Shown here piece by piece: positions 33,345-43,520 of a stretch of 64,000 bases of DNA. The stretch is taken from contig VGHE01000001.1 of the NCBI GenBank assembly GCA_016868315.1, positions 310,001-374,000 of the forward strand. Direction: 5' to 3'. This DNA comes from Betaproteobacteria bacterium. Lineage in GTDB: Bacteria; Bdellovibrionota_B; Oligoflexia; Silvanigrellales; Silvanigrellaceae. Under the pieces are notes generated by a model. The model did not search any database, was not told the DNA's origin, and worked only from the letters and a program-made list of their open reading frames with translations. Position 1 is the first letter of the stretch, and each line of letters starts with the position of its first letter. Both the position numbers and the translations under genes were made by a program.

Positions 33345-35850
33345 TGCCATCCACCAAATAGGCAATCCGCGCGAGCAGCTCCTGCCGGTTCACGGGCTTG
33401 CTGAGGTGTTCATTGAAGCCACAGGCTAAGCTGCGCTCTTTGTCTTCTCGCATGGCGTGTGCGCTTAATGCGACCACCGGGCGGACGAACCCACGTTCAC
33501 GCAGGTAGGCAATCGTTTGGTATCCGTCGAATTCCGGCATCTGAATATCCATGACGATCAGGTCGTAGTGGTTTTCGAGTGCCATCTGCGCTCCGCTCAT
33601 ACCGTTGTCGGTGAGATCAACGTTCGCACCTGCATGTGCCAAGAACCTCTGCACGATCAGGCGATTGTCGGGCGCATCATCGACCACTAAAATCTTTTTG
33701 CCGTCGAGACGGACGCTCGCCGCGGCGAAGCGTGCCTCGGGGTTGGGTTTACGTTGAGACTTGAGTGAATCTTCAAGCTTGAGTTCGTGGGCGGGCCCTA
33801 TATTCAAGCTAATTTCAAATGAGCTGCCAACATCCGGTGTGCTCCACAGCAGGCGTAAATCTCCACCGAGAAGCTGTGCAAGCTTGCGCGACAAGACAAG
33901 ACCAAGGCCTGTGCCTCCAAAGCGACGCCGTGTTGAGCTGTCTGCTTGAACGAAAGGTTGAAAGAGTCTCGATTGCTGTGCGCGATCGAGACCAAGCCCT
34001 GTATCTGTGACAGCGATCTTGAGCATCGATTTTGCAGAGTTAAGTTCGGTGCTGACGGCAATCGAAACGCTTCCGCGAGATGTGAATTTGATGGCGTTGC
34101 CAATGATATTGATGAGGATCTGGCGGAGTTTGGTTCCATCGGTGCGGATGCTTATGGGCAGCACACCCTTGGGTTCGAGTAACAAAGCAACCGCTTTTTC
34201 CCGTGCCTGAAGGCTCAACAATGTGGTCACATCCCCGATAAAACTCAGGGGTTCAATCACCTCTTCGTCGATTTCAAGTCTGCCTGCTTCCACTTTGCTG
34301 AGGTCGAGAATTTCGTCGATGATTTTTGAAAGCTGGCGTCCGTTACGGAGAATCGCCTGAACAGCCGAATATCTTTCCTCGGTGGAGCTTTCTGAGTCAT
34401 CAACGAGCTCTGCAAAGCCCATGATTGCACCCAAGGGAGTGCGGATCTCGTGGCTCATGTTTGCGAGGAACTCACTCTTGGCTTTGTTCGCGGCATCGGC
34501 CTCTTCTTTGGCTTTGCGCAGCGCAATTTGTGCGTTTTTGCCTTCGGTGACGTCTTCGGCGACACCAACAATGCGGTGCACGCGGTTTGCAAGATCTCTG
34601 ACTGCAAATGATTTGAATTTGATCCAGCGCAGCTGTCCTGTTTGCTCTCGAACACGGAATTCAACGCTCGAATCATGACCGAGCGTCAGGTCGCTAAAAA
34701 ATGTTCTTGCGAGCGTCAGATCGGAGGGGTGAATTTTTTTCAGGACATCGGAGAAAAAACTATCGCTCGTAGTGGGAGTGACGTCGATGAGTGGTTTAAA
34801 GACAGGGCTCACATAGACCAAAGCAGAAGCACGAACGTCATAGATCCAAAAGGCTTCCTTCACATTTTCTGCAAGCTGCTCAAATCGTTTTTTCCATTCG
34901 TGTAGCTCTTTTTCTTCGCGTTTGTAGCTACTCACATCACGGATAACCACACAGTAACTTTTCTTTTCCATTGGCTCTGAAGACAGTGCTGAGATCAAAA
35001 CACTGGCCCAGAATCCTTGCCCGTTTTTCTTCACGCGTCGCGCAATTTCCTCGTGGTGTTCAGCGACATCGGCAAGGGCGAGTGTGTTGATTGTGTGGCC
35101 TGAGAGCAGTTCTGTGCGCGGACTCAGAACCGAAATGTGACAGGCGTGAAGCTCCGATTCGTTGTAGCCGAGCACAGTCTGAACCGCCTCATTACAAAAC
35201 TGAATGTAACCGTCTTCGCAGAGCACGAGGATGGCAGCATCCTTAACACCGCTGAGGAGGCGCTTGGTTCGGGTTTCACGGTCGCGCAGGGCATGAATCA
35301 CTGAGTTGTAGGGCGAGACGTCCTCACAGGTGACGAGCAAAAGTCTGCGATTCTTCGGAATTCTCATCGCTTTCAGGAGCGGTTCTTGTTGCTCTTCATC
35401 CACGGCGGTGATTTTGAGTTGGATCCAAACGACCTCGCCGTTGTTGCTGTTTATGCGCAATTTTGTTTCGATTGAGCCTCTTTTGAGAGACTTCATAGAT
35501 TGAAAAATTTCCAAAACATTGCGTCGGTCTTTGGGGTGAATCCAGTCAGGAGCATTACCGTCTACAAGACTCTCTGTGTCGCTGCGGTGCGCAGCCGCGA
35601 ACAGGCGTCGACACATTGTGTTTGCATGCATCAGCTTGCCATCATCCGTCACAAGAAAAAGCGCGAGTGGCAGACTCTCAAACCAGGGTGCGGGCTCCGG
35701 GGGTGGCATAAGCTTGGTGTCAGCTAACTGCTTAGGTTCAGGGCTGGAAGATGCGAAAGCATTGCCGCGTAAAGAACGTTTCAGGGCGGAGAGCAACAGC
35801 ATCCCGAGAAGGATTCCAGCCAACAGTGTGATGAGGTTTGAAACGGTCAT
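33331..35850 (-). CDS. Hybrid sensor histidine kinase with three PAS domains
   Basis: 839 aa: one N-terminal membrane helix (LITLLAGILLGMLLL), three consecutive PAS/PAC modules (about 55-185, 190-315, 320-445), a short coiled coil, HisKA with MSHEIRTPLGA (phospho-His near residue 470), HATPase_c (NIIGNAIKF, DTGLGL, GGTGLGL) and a C-terminal receiver with VMDIQMPEFDG (phospho-Asp). There is only a minimal periplasmic part, so sensing is probably cytosolic. It is divergent from the HD-GYP gene 247 bp away, a plausible functional partner. GAGG lies 6 nt before the ATG. Confidence 0.92.
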   Translation of the reverse strand: MTVSNLITLLAGILLGMLLLSALKRSLRGNAFASSSPEPKQLADTKLMPPPEPAPWFESLPLALFLVTDDGKLMHANTMCRRLFAAAHRSDTESLVDGNAPDWIHPKDRRNVLEIFQSMKSLKRGSIETKLRINSNNGEVVWIQLKITAVDEEQQEPLLKAMRIPKNRRLLLVTCEDVSPYNSVIHALRDRETRTKRLLSGVKDAAILVLCEDGYIQFCNEAVQTVLGYNESELHACHISVLSPRTELLSGHTINTLALADVAEHHEEIARRVKKNGQGFWASVLISALSSEPMEKKSYCVVIRDVSSYKREEKELHEWKKRFEQLAENVKEAFWIYDVRASALVYVSPVFKPLIDVTPTTSDSFFSDVLKKIHPSDLTLARTFFSDLTLGHDSSVEFRVREQTGQLRWIKFKSFAVRDLANRVHRIVGVAEDVTEGKNAQIALRKAKEEADAANKAKSEFLANMSHEIRTPLGAIMGFAELVDDSESSTEERYSAVQAILRNGRQLSKIIDEILDLSKVEAGRLEIDEEVIEPLSFIGDVTTLLSLQAREKAVALLLEPKGVLPISIRTDGTKLRQILINIIGNAIKFTSRGSVSIAVSTELNSAKSMLKIAVTDTGLGLDRAQQSRLFQPFVQADSSTRRRFGGTGLGLVLSRKLAQLLGGDLRLLWSTPDVGSSFEISLNIGPAHELKLEDSLKSQRKPNPEARFAAASVRLDGKKILVVDDAPDNRLIVQRFLAHAGANVDLTDNGMSGAQMALENHYDLIVMDIQMPEFDGYQTIAYLRERGFVRPVVALSAHAMREDKERSLACGFNEHLSKPVNRQELLARIAYLVDGINSF

Positions 35851-36097
35851 TTATCCTCTGGGTCATCTGTGCCTTGGAGCCAAGATTTAACCGGACGCCC
35901 GGCGGTAACATGCGCTTCGTGCGGCCTTCAAGATTAAAAGAAGGAGGGAATGTTATTCCTACCTGAAAATCAGATTTAGCCCCGTATTTTCGTGTTGTTT
36001 CCGGTTGTTGAAATGTCGGTAATTTGCCGCCCCACGGTAAAGTTAAGTTCAACCAAGACCGACAACCCCTTTGATCGCACATGGTCGGAGATATGCT

Positions 36098-38191
36098 TTG
36101 CAGGATAAAGTCGAAATAGTTTGGCTTTTTAGGCCTTTGGGTGCTCCGGTAGGAATCCGGACACATCAGGGCACCGAGCTGAATTTGCGCGACGGGCGCC
36201 CAGAAGAGATCCGCAAGGCATTGGAAGAACTCTCCTCCGCAAAAGCCAATGGCTGCACTTTGTTTGTGTTGAACTCGAGACAACTCTTGAAGATGCGTGG
36301 AGAAATTCTCAACGCGCTGCATTCCTCGCCGGCGCTGGGCCGAGTTGGTTTCGTGCTCGTGGAAAAGGATGCCTCCAGCACCGTGCGCACTTGGAAGAAG
36401 CTCAGGCTTTTAGAATCGAGCGACTGGTTACTTGGTATCGTGAGGCATCCCTTTAGTTTCAACATGCTCATGAGCGAAATCCAACGAGCGGCTCAGAAGC
36501 TCATGACGCAGGCGGTGCAGAACGACCTGAGTTCAATGTTGGCTCTCCGAGATTTGGAAGCCAAGGCCATCAATGAAATTGGCCTCGCCATGACCAGTCA
36601 GTCGTCGGTCGACAGCATGGTGCGTTTGGTGCTTGAGAAGGCTATTGATTTGTCTTCTGCTGATGCTGGTTTTTTTCTGTTGCGGGAAAATCTCGGTGCG
36701 ACACCCCGAGAGAGTGGTCCTGACCTGCGTTTGCTGCGCTCGAGTGGTAACCGTTTCTTCCAGAAAGCCAGGATTTGCAAAAGCCAAAATTTGAAGCTCA
36801 ACAGTGAGCTACTCGACCCGGGGCGCAACGCATCCATTTCGTATGTTTTTAACAATGCTGTGGGACTCGTTTGGGAAGAGGGTTGGCAGGGTCCAGTGCC
36901 ACACGGTGCCAGCGCGAGTCAGGTTGGCCAGGTTTCGCTTCCTCAGCTGCAGTTCGAGTTCGACCCGCGGACTTATAAAATTTCAAGTTATTGCTTGTTT
37001 CCTTTGCGCACGCCCTCGGGTGAAGTCGTCGGTTTTATTCTCTTAGTAAATCGTAAACAGAAAAAGAGTGTTTATCTCGATTCACTCTCCGACGTGGCAC
37101 AGCACGTCACCACATTCAACACTCATGACTTGAATCTCCTCGAAGCAATGGCTGCGCAGGTCGGTGTTTCGCTTGACCATGCGCGGCTTATTCAGGATCT
37201 CAAGAAGGTGTTTGAGAGCTTTGTTGAGGCAAGTGTTGTGGCCATCGAGTCACGCGACCCTTCCACCAAAGGTCACAGTGAGCGGGTTGCTGTACTGACA
37301 CTGGGTCTCGCGGAGGCGGTGAATACAACTTCGGAAGGTCAGTACGCTTCGGTCTCCTTCAATGAAAGTCAGCTCTACGAGATTAAGTACGCTGCACTCC
37401 TGCATGATTTCGGTAAAATTGGTGTGCGCGAGAATATTCTGCGCAAGGAACGTAAACTTTATCACCATGAACTCATGGCAATTCAAGAGCGGTTCTACAA
37501 TCTCGAGAAGCAGCTCAACCTCAAATGCCTCGAAGATTATCTTGAGCGCCTGATGAATCGTGGGCAAGTGCCAAGCCGAGAGGATATCGACCGCATTCAA
37601 CTCAATGTGATGGGTATTTCCCGAAAGCTGCAAAGCTATTGGGAAAGCATTCTGGAGGCCAATGAGCCATCGGTGGTCAGCAATGAGAATTTCCAAAAGA
37701 TACTTGAGATTGCCGCAATACGCGCACTCAATGACGGCGAGGATACTCAGCTCCTGCTCACCGAGGAAGTTGAGAAACTGACTATCAAGCGCGGTTCGTT
37801 ATCATTGTCGGAGCGGCTTGAGATTGAAAGTCATGTGACACACTCGTTTAAGTTTCTTATCAGCATTCCCTGGACGCGCGAGTTGGCCAATGTTCCCGAT
37901 ATCGTCTACGCGCATCATGAACGTCTTGATGGTACGGGTTATCCTCGCCGGCTTGTTTCTGATGAAATACCGATTCAGGCCAAAATCATGGCTATCGCCG
38001 ATGTCTACGATGCTCTTGTGGCGGTTGATCGCCCATACAAGTTGGCACTCCCGCATGAACGGGCTTTGACCATTCTTGAGGGTGAGGTGCGCGAGAAGAA
38101 GCTCGACCCTGATTTGTTTAAGATTTTCGTTGAGGCTCGTGTGGGTGAACTCATCAAGTTGCCCAATGAAGACGAAGAATCAGCCGCTTGA
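36098..38191 (+). CDS. GAF / HD-GYP domain protein, likely c-di-GMP phosphodiesterase
   Basis: 697 aa: an N-terminal receiver-like domain lacking an obvious phospho-Asp, a GAF domain (about 165-370), then HD-GYP. The metal and signature motifs are HSERV, LLHDFGKIG (HD) and HHERLDGTGYP (GYP), expected to hydrolyse c-di-GMP. About 170 residues separate HD from HHE where roughly 60-65 are usual, so a helical insertion of about 105 residues sits inside the catalytic domain. TTG 36098 is chosen over TTG 36071 because GGAG lies 7 nt before it. It is divergent from the hybrid kinase. Confidence 0.85.
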   Translation: MQDKVEIVWLFRPLGAPVGIRTHQGTELNLRDGRPEEIRKALEELSSAKANGCTLFVLNSRQLLKMRGEILNALHSSPALGRVGFVLVEKDASSTVRTWKKLRLLESSDWLLGIVRHPFSFNMLMSEIQRAAQKLMTQAVQNDLSSMLALRDLEAKAINEIGLAMTSQSSVDSMVRLVLEKAIDLSSADAGFFLLRENLGATPRESGPDLRLLRSSGNRFFQKARICKSQNLKLNSELLDPGRNASISYVFNNAVGLVWEEGWQGPVPHGASASQVGQVSLPQLQFEFDPRTYKISSYCLFPLRTPSGEVVGFILLVNRKQKKSVYLDSLSDVAQHVTTFNTHDLNLLEAMAAQVGVSLDHARLIQDLKKVFESFVEASVVAIESRDPSTKGHSERVAVLTLGLAEAVNTTSEGQYASVSFNESQLYEIKYAALLHDFGKIGVRENILRKERKLYHHELMAIQERFYNLEKQLNLKCLEDYLERLMNRGQVPSREDIDRIQLNVMGISRKLQSYWESILEANEPSVVSNENFQKILEIAAIRALNDGEDTQLLLTEEVEKLTIKRGSLSLSERLEIESHVTHSFKFLISIPWTRELANVPDIVYAHHERLDGTGYPRRLVSDEIPIQAKIMAIADVYDALVAVDRPYKLALPHERALTILEGEVREKKLDPDLFKIFVEARVGELIKLPNEDEESAA

Positions 38192-38269
38192 AGCGCCTCC
38201 TCCTGCTACTTGTATCGTCTTCACAATTTTGACACAGTTAAACTCTGTTGCCACACAGAGGAGTCAGGA

Positions 38270-39337
38270 ATGAACCATCACTTTTCCCCGATGGCGCGCG
38301 GTTTGTCTGTTTTATTGGCTGTATCGGCTACGTTGAGCGTGCACGCGGATTCTTTTGGAAATGATCGCGCACTCAACGCTTTCGTGAAAAATGCTCCACC
38401 GCCGTGTGAGGTGCCTGCTCCGAATTTCGATTTCATGGCCGATGCTGCTCGTCCTTTTTCATTTCACAATCTCACCGCGGCCGCGTGGTTTGCGCGCACG
38501 GTGCAGTTGACCTCCGGTTACCGGCAGGAGGCTTGGGAAAAGCTGCCACTCAAACCCGTGCGCGTGCAGGATTTTCGAGCTGATCCTTGGGGGCTTCACG
38601 CCACGCTGTTGGAGTTCGACGATAAAGTTCTGATGATGTACCGCGGAACCGAGGATATTCTTGATTACGTCCTCAACGTAACTTTCTACACCACCCGAAA
38701 AGGGCAGGAGTTGGGTTTGCCGGGTTGGGTGCACGATGGATTTTTGGCTAACTTTAAGCTGAGCTGGAGCCGCGTTCTCGATGCTTTGCGAGAATCAACG
38801 AGCAGCGGTAAGCAGGTTGTTTTCGTTGGTCATAGCCTCGGCGGCGTGATGAGTCAGTATGCGGCTTGGTTGGCAGAAAACGAAGGCATGAAGGTTGTTC
38901 GCGTTTATGCGTTTCAGTCTCCAAACCCTGGTGATGTTGAGTTCAAGGCTGCATTCGAAGAGCGTTTTGCTGATCGCCATTCAAACACGCTTTACGGCGA
39001 AGACGTCACTCCCCACATTCCACCGGTTCAAGAAGCAGCCGATGCGTTTGGCAAAGCCTCCATCAAAAAACTGGGAACGCTTGTTGCGGGGCTTGCGAAG
39101 CGGGCACGCTATGGTGCTCTGACTGAGCGACTCAGGATCGCCGAAAACGGCACCTACAGAGCTGTGCCTGCCGATGCCATCGTGCAAGATGAAATAAACT
39201 ACTGGGATTCCTATCAGTCGAAGAGTGGAGGCAAAGCCTTTCCTCTCGGCCTGGGTGCGCAATCTCCTTTCGTTCTCGACCACGATATCGATCGCGTTTT
39301 ATGCTCACTGGCAAAGCTTAATCGTCAAGCTAAATAG
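38270..39337 (+). CDS. Secreted class 3 lipase
   Basis: 355 aa alpha/beta-hydrolase of the Lipase_3 family with a signal peptide (about residues 10-27, ending VHAD). The nucleophile elbow is VGHSLGG (Ser189), the preceding MMYRGTED strand matches the family's oxyanion region, the likely Asp is in GEDVTPHIPP (about 245) and a His near the C-terminus (DHDIDRVL) may complete the triad. GAGGAG lies upstream of ATG 38270. It is exported and probably degrades glycerolipids. It follows the HD-GYP gene after 78 nt. Confidence 0.83.
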   Translation: MNHHFSPMARGLSVLLAVSATLSVHADSFGNDRALNAFVKNAPPPCEVPAPNFDFMADAARPFSFHNLTAAAWFARTVQLTSGYRQEAWEKLPLKPVRVQDFRADPWGLHATLLEFDDKVLMMYRGTEDILDYVLNVTFYTTRKGQELGLPGWVHDGFLANFKLSWSRVLDALRESTSSGKQVVFVGHSLGGVMSQYAAWLAENEGMKVVRVYAFQSPNPGDVEFKAAFEERFADRHSNTLYGEDVTPHIPPVQEAADAFGKASIKKLGTLVAGLAKRARYGALTERLRIAENGTYRAVPADAIVQDEINYWDSYQSKSGGKAFPLGLGAQSPFVLDHDIDRVLCSLAKLNRQAK

Positions 39338-39423
39338 CGATAAAGCCAGGTTTATTTGAAGAATGTCTTAACCCGTTGACTCCCCACTCCGACACCATGC
39401 GAGATGTGTTCGAGGGGGGGCGT

Positions 39424-40605
39424 ATGTTTTCTCGGTATAGAGTCTTTGCACTGGCTGCCGGATGTCTGTTGTTGAATAGCGTTGCCTGCAAGCAGAAAGT
39501 GAATCATGCACCTGAGGCTGAACTCCTGGCTGTGAATGAGGCTGATTCAGATTACAGCCAGCGGCTCAACGACAGCTCTGCCTTGCGATCGGCAGTTCCA
39601 CTCGATGCGGGTTCGGAATACATCGACGTGCGCGGAGTCGGTGACAGTGCTTGGTCAAATCTCAAGGCAACAACTCCTCCAGCTTCGGGCATGGCGTCAG
39701 CACTGAGAAGTTTCGACCCCACAGGAAAAATCCTCAAAGGTGATCTCAACTTCATCAATTGGGAGTCGAGCGTCGGCACACGCTGCAACTCTTACTATGG
39801 CGTTGACTATGCATTTTTATCGAGTCCCCAGTCGATTCTCGACGCATTTCAGCATGGCTTCAATCTTTTTGGCCTTGCGAATAATCATTCCGAAGACTGC
39901 AGCTCTGCTATTGATATTGAAGGACAAAAAACATCTGGTGCAATTGCTTCACACAAGCAGATGCGTGCTCTTTCGCACCAGAAGCCGATGCTATGGCACG
40001 GAGTGGGGTATTCAGGCGGCGGTTTGTCTTCACCTGCAGTACTGTCGTTTAATGTTAAGGGTCGTGCTGTCAAAGTGGTCTTCGGCTCAGTTGCTTTTCA
40101 GAGTTGGGATTGTGTCGATTCCACTTGCGAGGCACGTATTCAGGGGCTGCTGACCGCCATGAAGAACACACAAGGCGATCTCAAGATACTCTCACTCCAC
40201 TCGCAGGGTTCGGATGCATTCAATCGCGGAAAGAAATGGTCTGAGCGTTTTGTACGTGAGTTTTCTGGTGACATTGTCTTTGCGCATGGCCCGCACACGT
40301 GGGCTGGAGTGAAGGTACTGCAGAAACCTGATGGCCGCAGTGGCGTTGTGTTTCATGGGCTTGGAAATTTCATGCACAATCAGGTTGCTCCCAATCCGGA
40401 TAACCTGATTGGTCGCGTTCTGCTCGATTCCAAAACTCTCCAGCCCAAGCAAGTGCAGGTGATTCCAGTTCTCAACAATGCCGTTAATGTCGATGTGGTT
40501 CTTGCTCCTGCAAGCAAGGCTTTGCCGAAGGCGAATATGGAATGGACACGGGCGGCGCTCTCAGCACACAAGCCCGTGCCCATTGGATTTGCAAACATTA
40601 AGTGA
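39424..40605 (+). CDS. CapA-like lipoprotein (PGA_cap metallophosphatase fold)
   Basis: 393 aa. The lipobox ends NSVAC. The body matches the CapA/PgsA (poly-gamma-glutamate synthesis) family: GDLNFINWESSV (D and E ligands), FGLANNHSEDC (NNH motif), SLHSQGSD and VFAHGPHTWAGV with the later FHGLGNFMHN (GN-F) motif. No polyglutamate synthase genes (capB/C) are nearby, so another polymer or phosphoester substrate is possible. GAGGGGGG precedes ATG 39424; an upstream ATG at 39376 is less well placed. Confidence 0.8.
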   Translation: MFSRYRVFALAAGCLLLNSVACKQKVNHAPEAELLAVNEADSDYSQRLNDSSALRSAVPLDAGSEYIDVRGVGDSAWSNLKATTPPASGMASALRSFDPTGKILKGDLNFINWESSVGTRCNSYYGVDYAFLSSPQSILDAFQHGFNLFGLANNHSEDCSSAIDIEGQKTSGAIASHKQMRALSHQKPMLWHGVGYSGGGLSSPAVLSFNVKGRAVKVVFGSVAFQSWDCVDSTCEARIQGLLTAMKNTQGDLKILSLHSQGSDAFNRGKKWSERFVREFSGDIVFAHGPHTWAGVKVLQKPDGRSGVVFHGLGNFMHNQVAPNPDNLIGRVLLDSKTLQPKQVQVIPVLNNAVNVDVVLAPASKALPKANMEWTRAALSAHKPVPIGFANIK

Positions 40606-40627
40606 ACTCAGGTTGCAAAATGTTGGA

Positions 40628-40665
40628 AAGCTAGCCTCACAGTTTGTGAGGCCAGGCTTCACTTT
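40628..40665. terminator. Putative bidirectional terminator between the CapA-like gene and aconitase
   Basis: A stem GCCTCAC-AGTTT-GTGAGGC (40634-40652) is flanked by AAGC/GCTT extending the pairing, followed on the + strand by CACTTTTT. It lies between two convergent stops 53 bp apart. Confidence 0.65.
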
Positions 40666-42944
40666 TTCTGGCTGGCGGCAATCAGATTGAGTGCACTGCC
40701 TGCCTTGAACCAGCCGATCTGTTGATCGTTGAAGGTGTGGTTGAGCGTAATAGAATCTTTGCTGCCATCGGTATGCTTGATTGTGAGCGTGAGGGTCTTG
40801 CCGGGAGCAAGATTCTCGACGTCGAGATCGAAGCGGTCGTTCTCACGAATCTTGGCGTAGTCATCCGCATGCGCAAAAGTCAGTGGCAGCATTCCCTGTT
40901 TTTTCAGGTTGGTTTCGTGAATGCGCGCAAAACTCTTAGTGACGATCGCACGGCCACCGAGGAAGCGTGGCTCCATTGCCGCGTGTTCGCGAGAAGAACC
41001 TTCGCCATAGTTTTCTTCGCCCACCACAATCCAGCCAATTCTCTGAGCCTTGAGATCACGCGCGACCTGCGGAACTCCAGCGTAGGAATTCTTTGTGACG
41101 TTCAGGACGCTGTCCATTTTCTCATTGAATGAGTTGGTTGCCGTGATGAGCAAGTTGTTCGAAATGTTGTCGAGGTGACCGCGGTACTTCAGCCATTTTC
41201 CTGCTGCAGAAATGTGGTCTGTGGTGCACTTGCCCTTGGCTTTGATGAGCAGAGCGAGGTCGCGAAAATCTTTGCCCAGGTCAGGCCTTTCGAATGCCTT
41301 GAGTGCTTGCAAACGATCGGATGAAGGGTTGATTGCCACGTTCACCTTCGAGCCATCGGCTGCAGGTGGTACGAAGCCAACTTCGTCGGGCACGAAGCCT
41401 TTAGGCGGAAGATCGAGACCCGTGGGCGCGTCGAGCTTCACGGTCTCACCTTTGTCATTCTTCAGGCTGTCCTTGGTAAAATCGAAGTTCAGTGAGCCTG
41501 CCAGTGCAAGTGCCACAACAGTTTCAGGTGAGGCAACGAAAGCGTGTGTCTGTGGGTTGCCATCGTTGCGAGCGGTGAAGTTGCGGTTGAACGAGGTCAC
41601 AATTGAGTTCGGTGTGCCATCCTTCACGTCATGGCGCTTCCACTGACCAATGCAGGGACCGCAAGCATTGGCCAGCACTTTGCCGCCGATAGCCTCGAGA
41701 GCAGCAAGCTGACCATCGCGTTCGATGGTTGCGCGCACTTGCTCAGAACCGGGCGTGATGGTGAACTCGGCTTTTGTTTTGAGTCCTTTTGCTGCTGCCG
41801 CCTTGGCGATGGTCGCAACGCGATCAATGTCCTCGTAGGAGGAGTTGGTGCATGAACCGATGAGTGCAACCGAGAGAGTCTCAGGCCAGTTGTTTTCTTT
41901 GACAGCCTTGGCGAATTGGCTAATCGGGAAGGCTCTGTCGGGAGTGAACGGCCCGTTGATGTGTGGCTCGAGAGTGTCGAGATTGATTTCGATGACTTGA
42001 TCGAAATACTTCTCAGGATTCTTCTCAACGTCGATATCTGCACAAAGCAGTTCAGCATTTTTCTCGGCCATCTGAGCAACAGCGTCGCGACCCGTTTTGC
42101 GCAGGTAGTCGGCCATGCGGTTGTCGAACGGGAACACAGATGTGGTCGCGCCGATTTCAGCACCCATGTTGCAGATTGTGCCTTTGCCTGTGCACGAGAG
42201 CGAGTTACAGCCAGAGCCGAAGTACTCGACAATGGCTCCTGTGCCACCCTTCACGGTGAGAATGCCAGCAAGCTTCAGAATAACGTCTTTCGGTGAAGTC
42301 CAGCCCTTGAGGGAGCCCGTCAGTTTCACACCAATCAGCTTCGGCCATTTCAATTCCCACGCCATGCCTGCCATGACATCGACAGCGTCTGCGCCACCCA
42401 CGCCAATAGCCAACATGCCGAGGCCACCTGCATTTGGAGTGTGCGAGTCGGTACCGATCATCATGCCGCCGGGGAAAGCATAATTCTCAAGAACAACTTG
42501 GTGGATAATTCCTGCGCCTGGTTTCCAGAAGCCGATGCCATATTTGAGCGAGACCGATGAGAGGAATTCATAAACCTCAGCGTTTTCTGTGTTCGCCGTA
42601 GCGAGGTCAGTTTTCGCACCGTTTTCTGCTTGAATGAGGTGGTCGCAATGCACGGTTGACGGCACCGCAACCTTGGGAATTCCTGCGGACATGAACTGCA
42701 GCAGAGCCATTTGTGCGGTTGCGTCTTGCATGGCAACGCGGTCAGGATAGAAGTCGACGTAGTTTTTACCGCGCGTAAAGCCCTGCACGGTTTCTGGCTT
42801 GAGGCCATCGGCCGAAGGGGCAAGGTGTGTGTAGAGGATTTTCTCGGTGAGCGTGAGAGGGCGGTTAAGCGCGCCACGCACCGTCTGGAGGCGCGAACTC
42901 ATGTTGTTGTAAACGCGTTGCATCATGCCGATGTCTTGAATCAT
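40659..42944 (-). CDS. Aconitate hydratase, mitochondrial type
   Basis: 761 aa [4Fe-4S] enzyme interconverting citrate and isocitrate in the TCA cycle. The N-terminus [15 protein letters not shown] and the [15 protein letters not shown] block are mitochondrial-aconitase-like rather than bacterial AcnA/IRP1 (about 890 aa) or AcnB. Cluster cysteines are in SCTNSSYED and ANACGPCIG, with a third expected in GSGCNSLSC. The swivel domain has [13 protein letters not shown] 42944 is preferred (GGAG 9 nt upstream); 58 codons of open frame further upstream are not conserved. No other TCA gene is adjacent. Confidence 0.95.
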   Translation of the reverse strand: MIQDIGMMQRVYNNMSSRLQTVRGALNRPLTLTEKILYTHLAPSADGLKPETVQGFTRGKNYVDFYPDRVAMQDATAQMALLQFMSAGIPKVAVPSTVHCDHLIQAENGAKTDLATANTENAEVYEFLSSVSLKYGIGFWKPGAGIIHQVVLENYAFPGGMMIGTDSHTPNAGGLGMLAIGVGGADAVDVMAGMAWELKWPKLIGVKLTGSLKGWTSPKDVILKLAGILTVKGGTGAIVEYFGSGCNSLSCTGKGTICNMGAEIGATTSVFPFDNRMADYLRKTGRDAVAQMAEKNAELLCADIDVEKNPEKYFDQVIEINLDTLEPHINGPFTPDRAFPISQFAKAVKENNWPETLSVALIGSCTNSSYEDIDRVATIAKAAAAKGLKTKAEFTITPGSEQVRATIERDGQLAALEAIGGKVLANACGPCIGQWKRHDVKDGTPNSIVTSFNRNFTARNDGNPQTHAFVASPETVVALALAGSLNFDFTKDSLKNDKGETVKLDAPTGLDLPPKGFVPDEVGFVPPAADGSKVNVAINPSSDRLQALKAFERPDLGKDFRDLALLIKAKGKCTTDHISAAGKWLKYRGHLDNISNNLLITATNSFNEKMDSVLNVTKNSYAGVPQVARDLKAQRIGWIVVGEENYGEGSSREHAAMEPRFLGGRAIVTKSFARIHETNLKKQGMLPLTFAHADDYAKIRENDRFDLDVENLAPGKTLTLTIKHTDGSKDSITLNHTFNDQQIGWFKAGSALNLIAASQKK

Positions 42945-43164
42945 GGGGATGTCTCCGTGGAAAGATTCGAGGTGAAAAGCACCGCGGTTGAAGATTAGCA
43001 CCCCCTGGGCAGGCCGAAAAGCTATGGAGTGGTTGAAACTTTTGAATTCTGTATTCAAGATTTTGATAGGGGCTGCGGGTTTGTGGGGTGATAGATGCCT
43101 CAGGAATGAATTACGCACCGAAATGCGGCTTTTTTGCGGTTTTTTCTTTTTTTTTTAATCAGGC

Positions 43165-43194
43165 TTGACAAGACCGTGACGCATCAGCTAATCC
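43165..43194 (+). promoter_or_regulatory. Putative promoter of the first tRNA-Glu
   Basis: TTGACA at 43165-43170 is followed after 18 bp by TAATCC, placing initiation some 10-15 bp before the tRNA. The -35 box is perfect; the -10 box is poor. Confidence 0.5.
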
Positions 43195-43210
43195 CCCGAA
43201 ACGCCAGTTT

Positions 43211-43286
43211 GGCCCTTTCGTCTAGAGGCCTAGGACACCTCCCTTTCACGGAGGCGACACGGGTTCGAATCCCGTAAGGGTCACCA
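43211..43286 (+). tRNA. tRNA-Glu(TTC)
   Basis: 76-nt cloverleaf with acceptor GGCCCTT/AAGGGTC (one G-U pair), anticodon loop CTTTCAC (anticodon TTC), T-loop TTCGAAT and encoded CCA. A rho-independent terminator follows directly. Confidence 0.96.
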
Positions 43287-43287
43287 A

Positions 43288-43319
43288 AAAACCGCAGGTC
43301 TTTGATCTGCGGTTTTTTT
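43288..43319 (+). terminator. Rho-independent terminator after tRNA-Glu
   Basis: CCGCAG and CTGCGG form a 6-bp stem (extendable by A-U pairs) with a 9-nt loop, followed by seven T. It starts only a few bases after the tRNA CCA end. Confidence 0.92.
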
Positions 43320-43389
43320 AATTTTATTTATATTCTGGCGCGTAGTCTGGTAGATTTTTCAACGAGCCCCAAAGGGTTCATGGCATGAA

Positions 43390-43416
43390 AAAAGCGGCCT
43401 CTGTGGCCGCTTCTCT
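43390..43416 (+). terminator. GC-rich hairpin just before the second tRNA-Glu
   Basis: GCGGCC-TCTGT-GGCCGC with an A-run before and TTCTCTTT after looks like an intrinsic terminator, yet it lies only 8 nt upstream of the second tRNA. It may be a relic of a duplicated tRNA-terminator unit or a processing signal. Confidence 0.65.
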
Positions 43417-43418
43417 TT

Positions 43419-43495
43419 GACCCTTTCGTCTAGCTGGTCCAGGACATCTCCCTTTCACGGAGGCAACACGGGTTCGAACCCCGTAAGGGTCACCA
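43419..43495 (+). tRNA. tRNA-Glu(TTC), diverged second copy
   Basis: 77-nt tRNA with perfect GACCCTT/AAGGGTC acceptor pairing and anticodon TTC, sharing most stems with the first copy but with a different D-loop (one base longer) and small changes in the anticodon and T arms. CCA is encoded. Confidence 0.95.
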
Positions 43496-43520
43496 GAATT
43501 CAGACTCCAAAGGCCAGCAC

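Noticed and set aside
42945-43118. N-terminal extension of aconitase by 58 residues
   Set aside because: The extension is not conserved-looking, and the start at 42944 has its own ribosome-binding site and gives the normal N-terminus.
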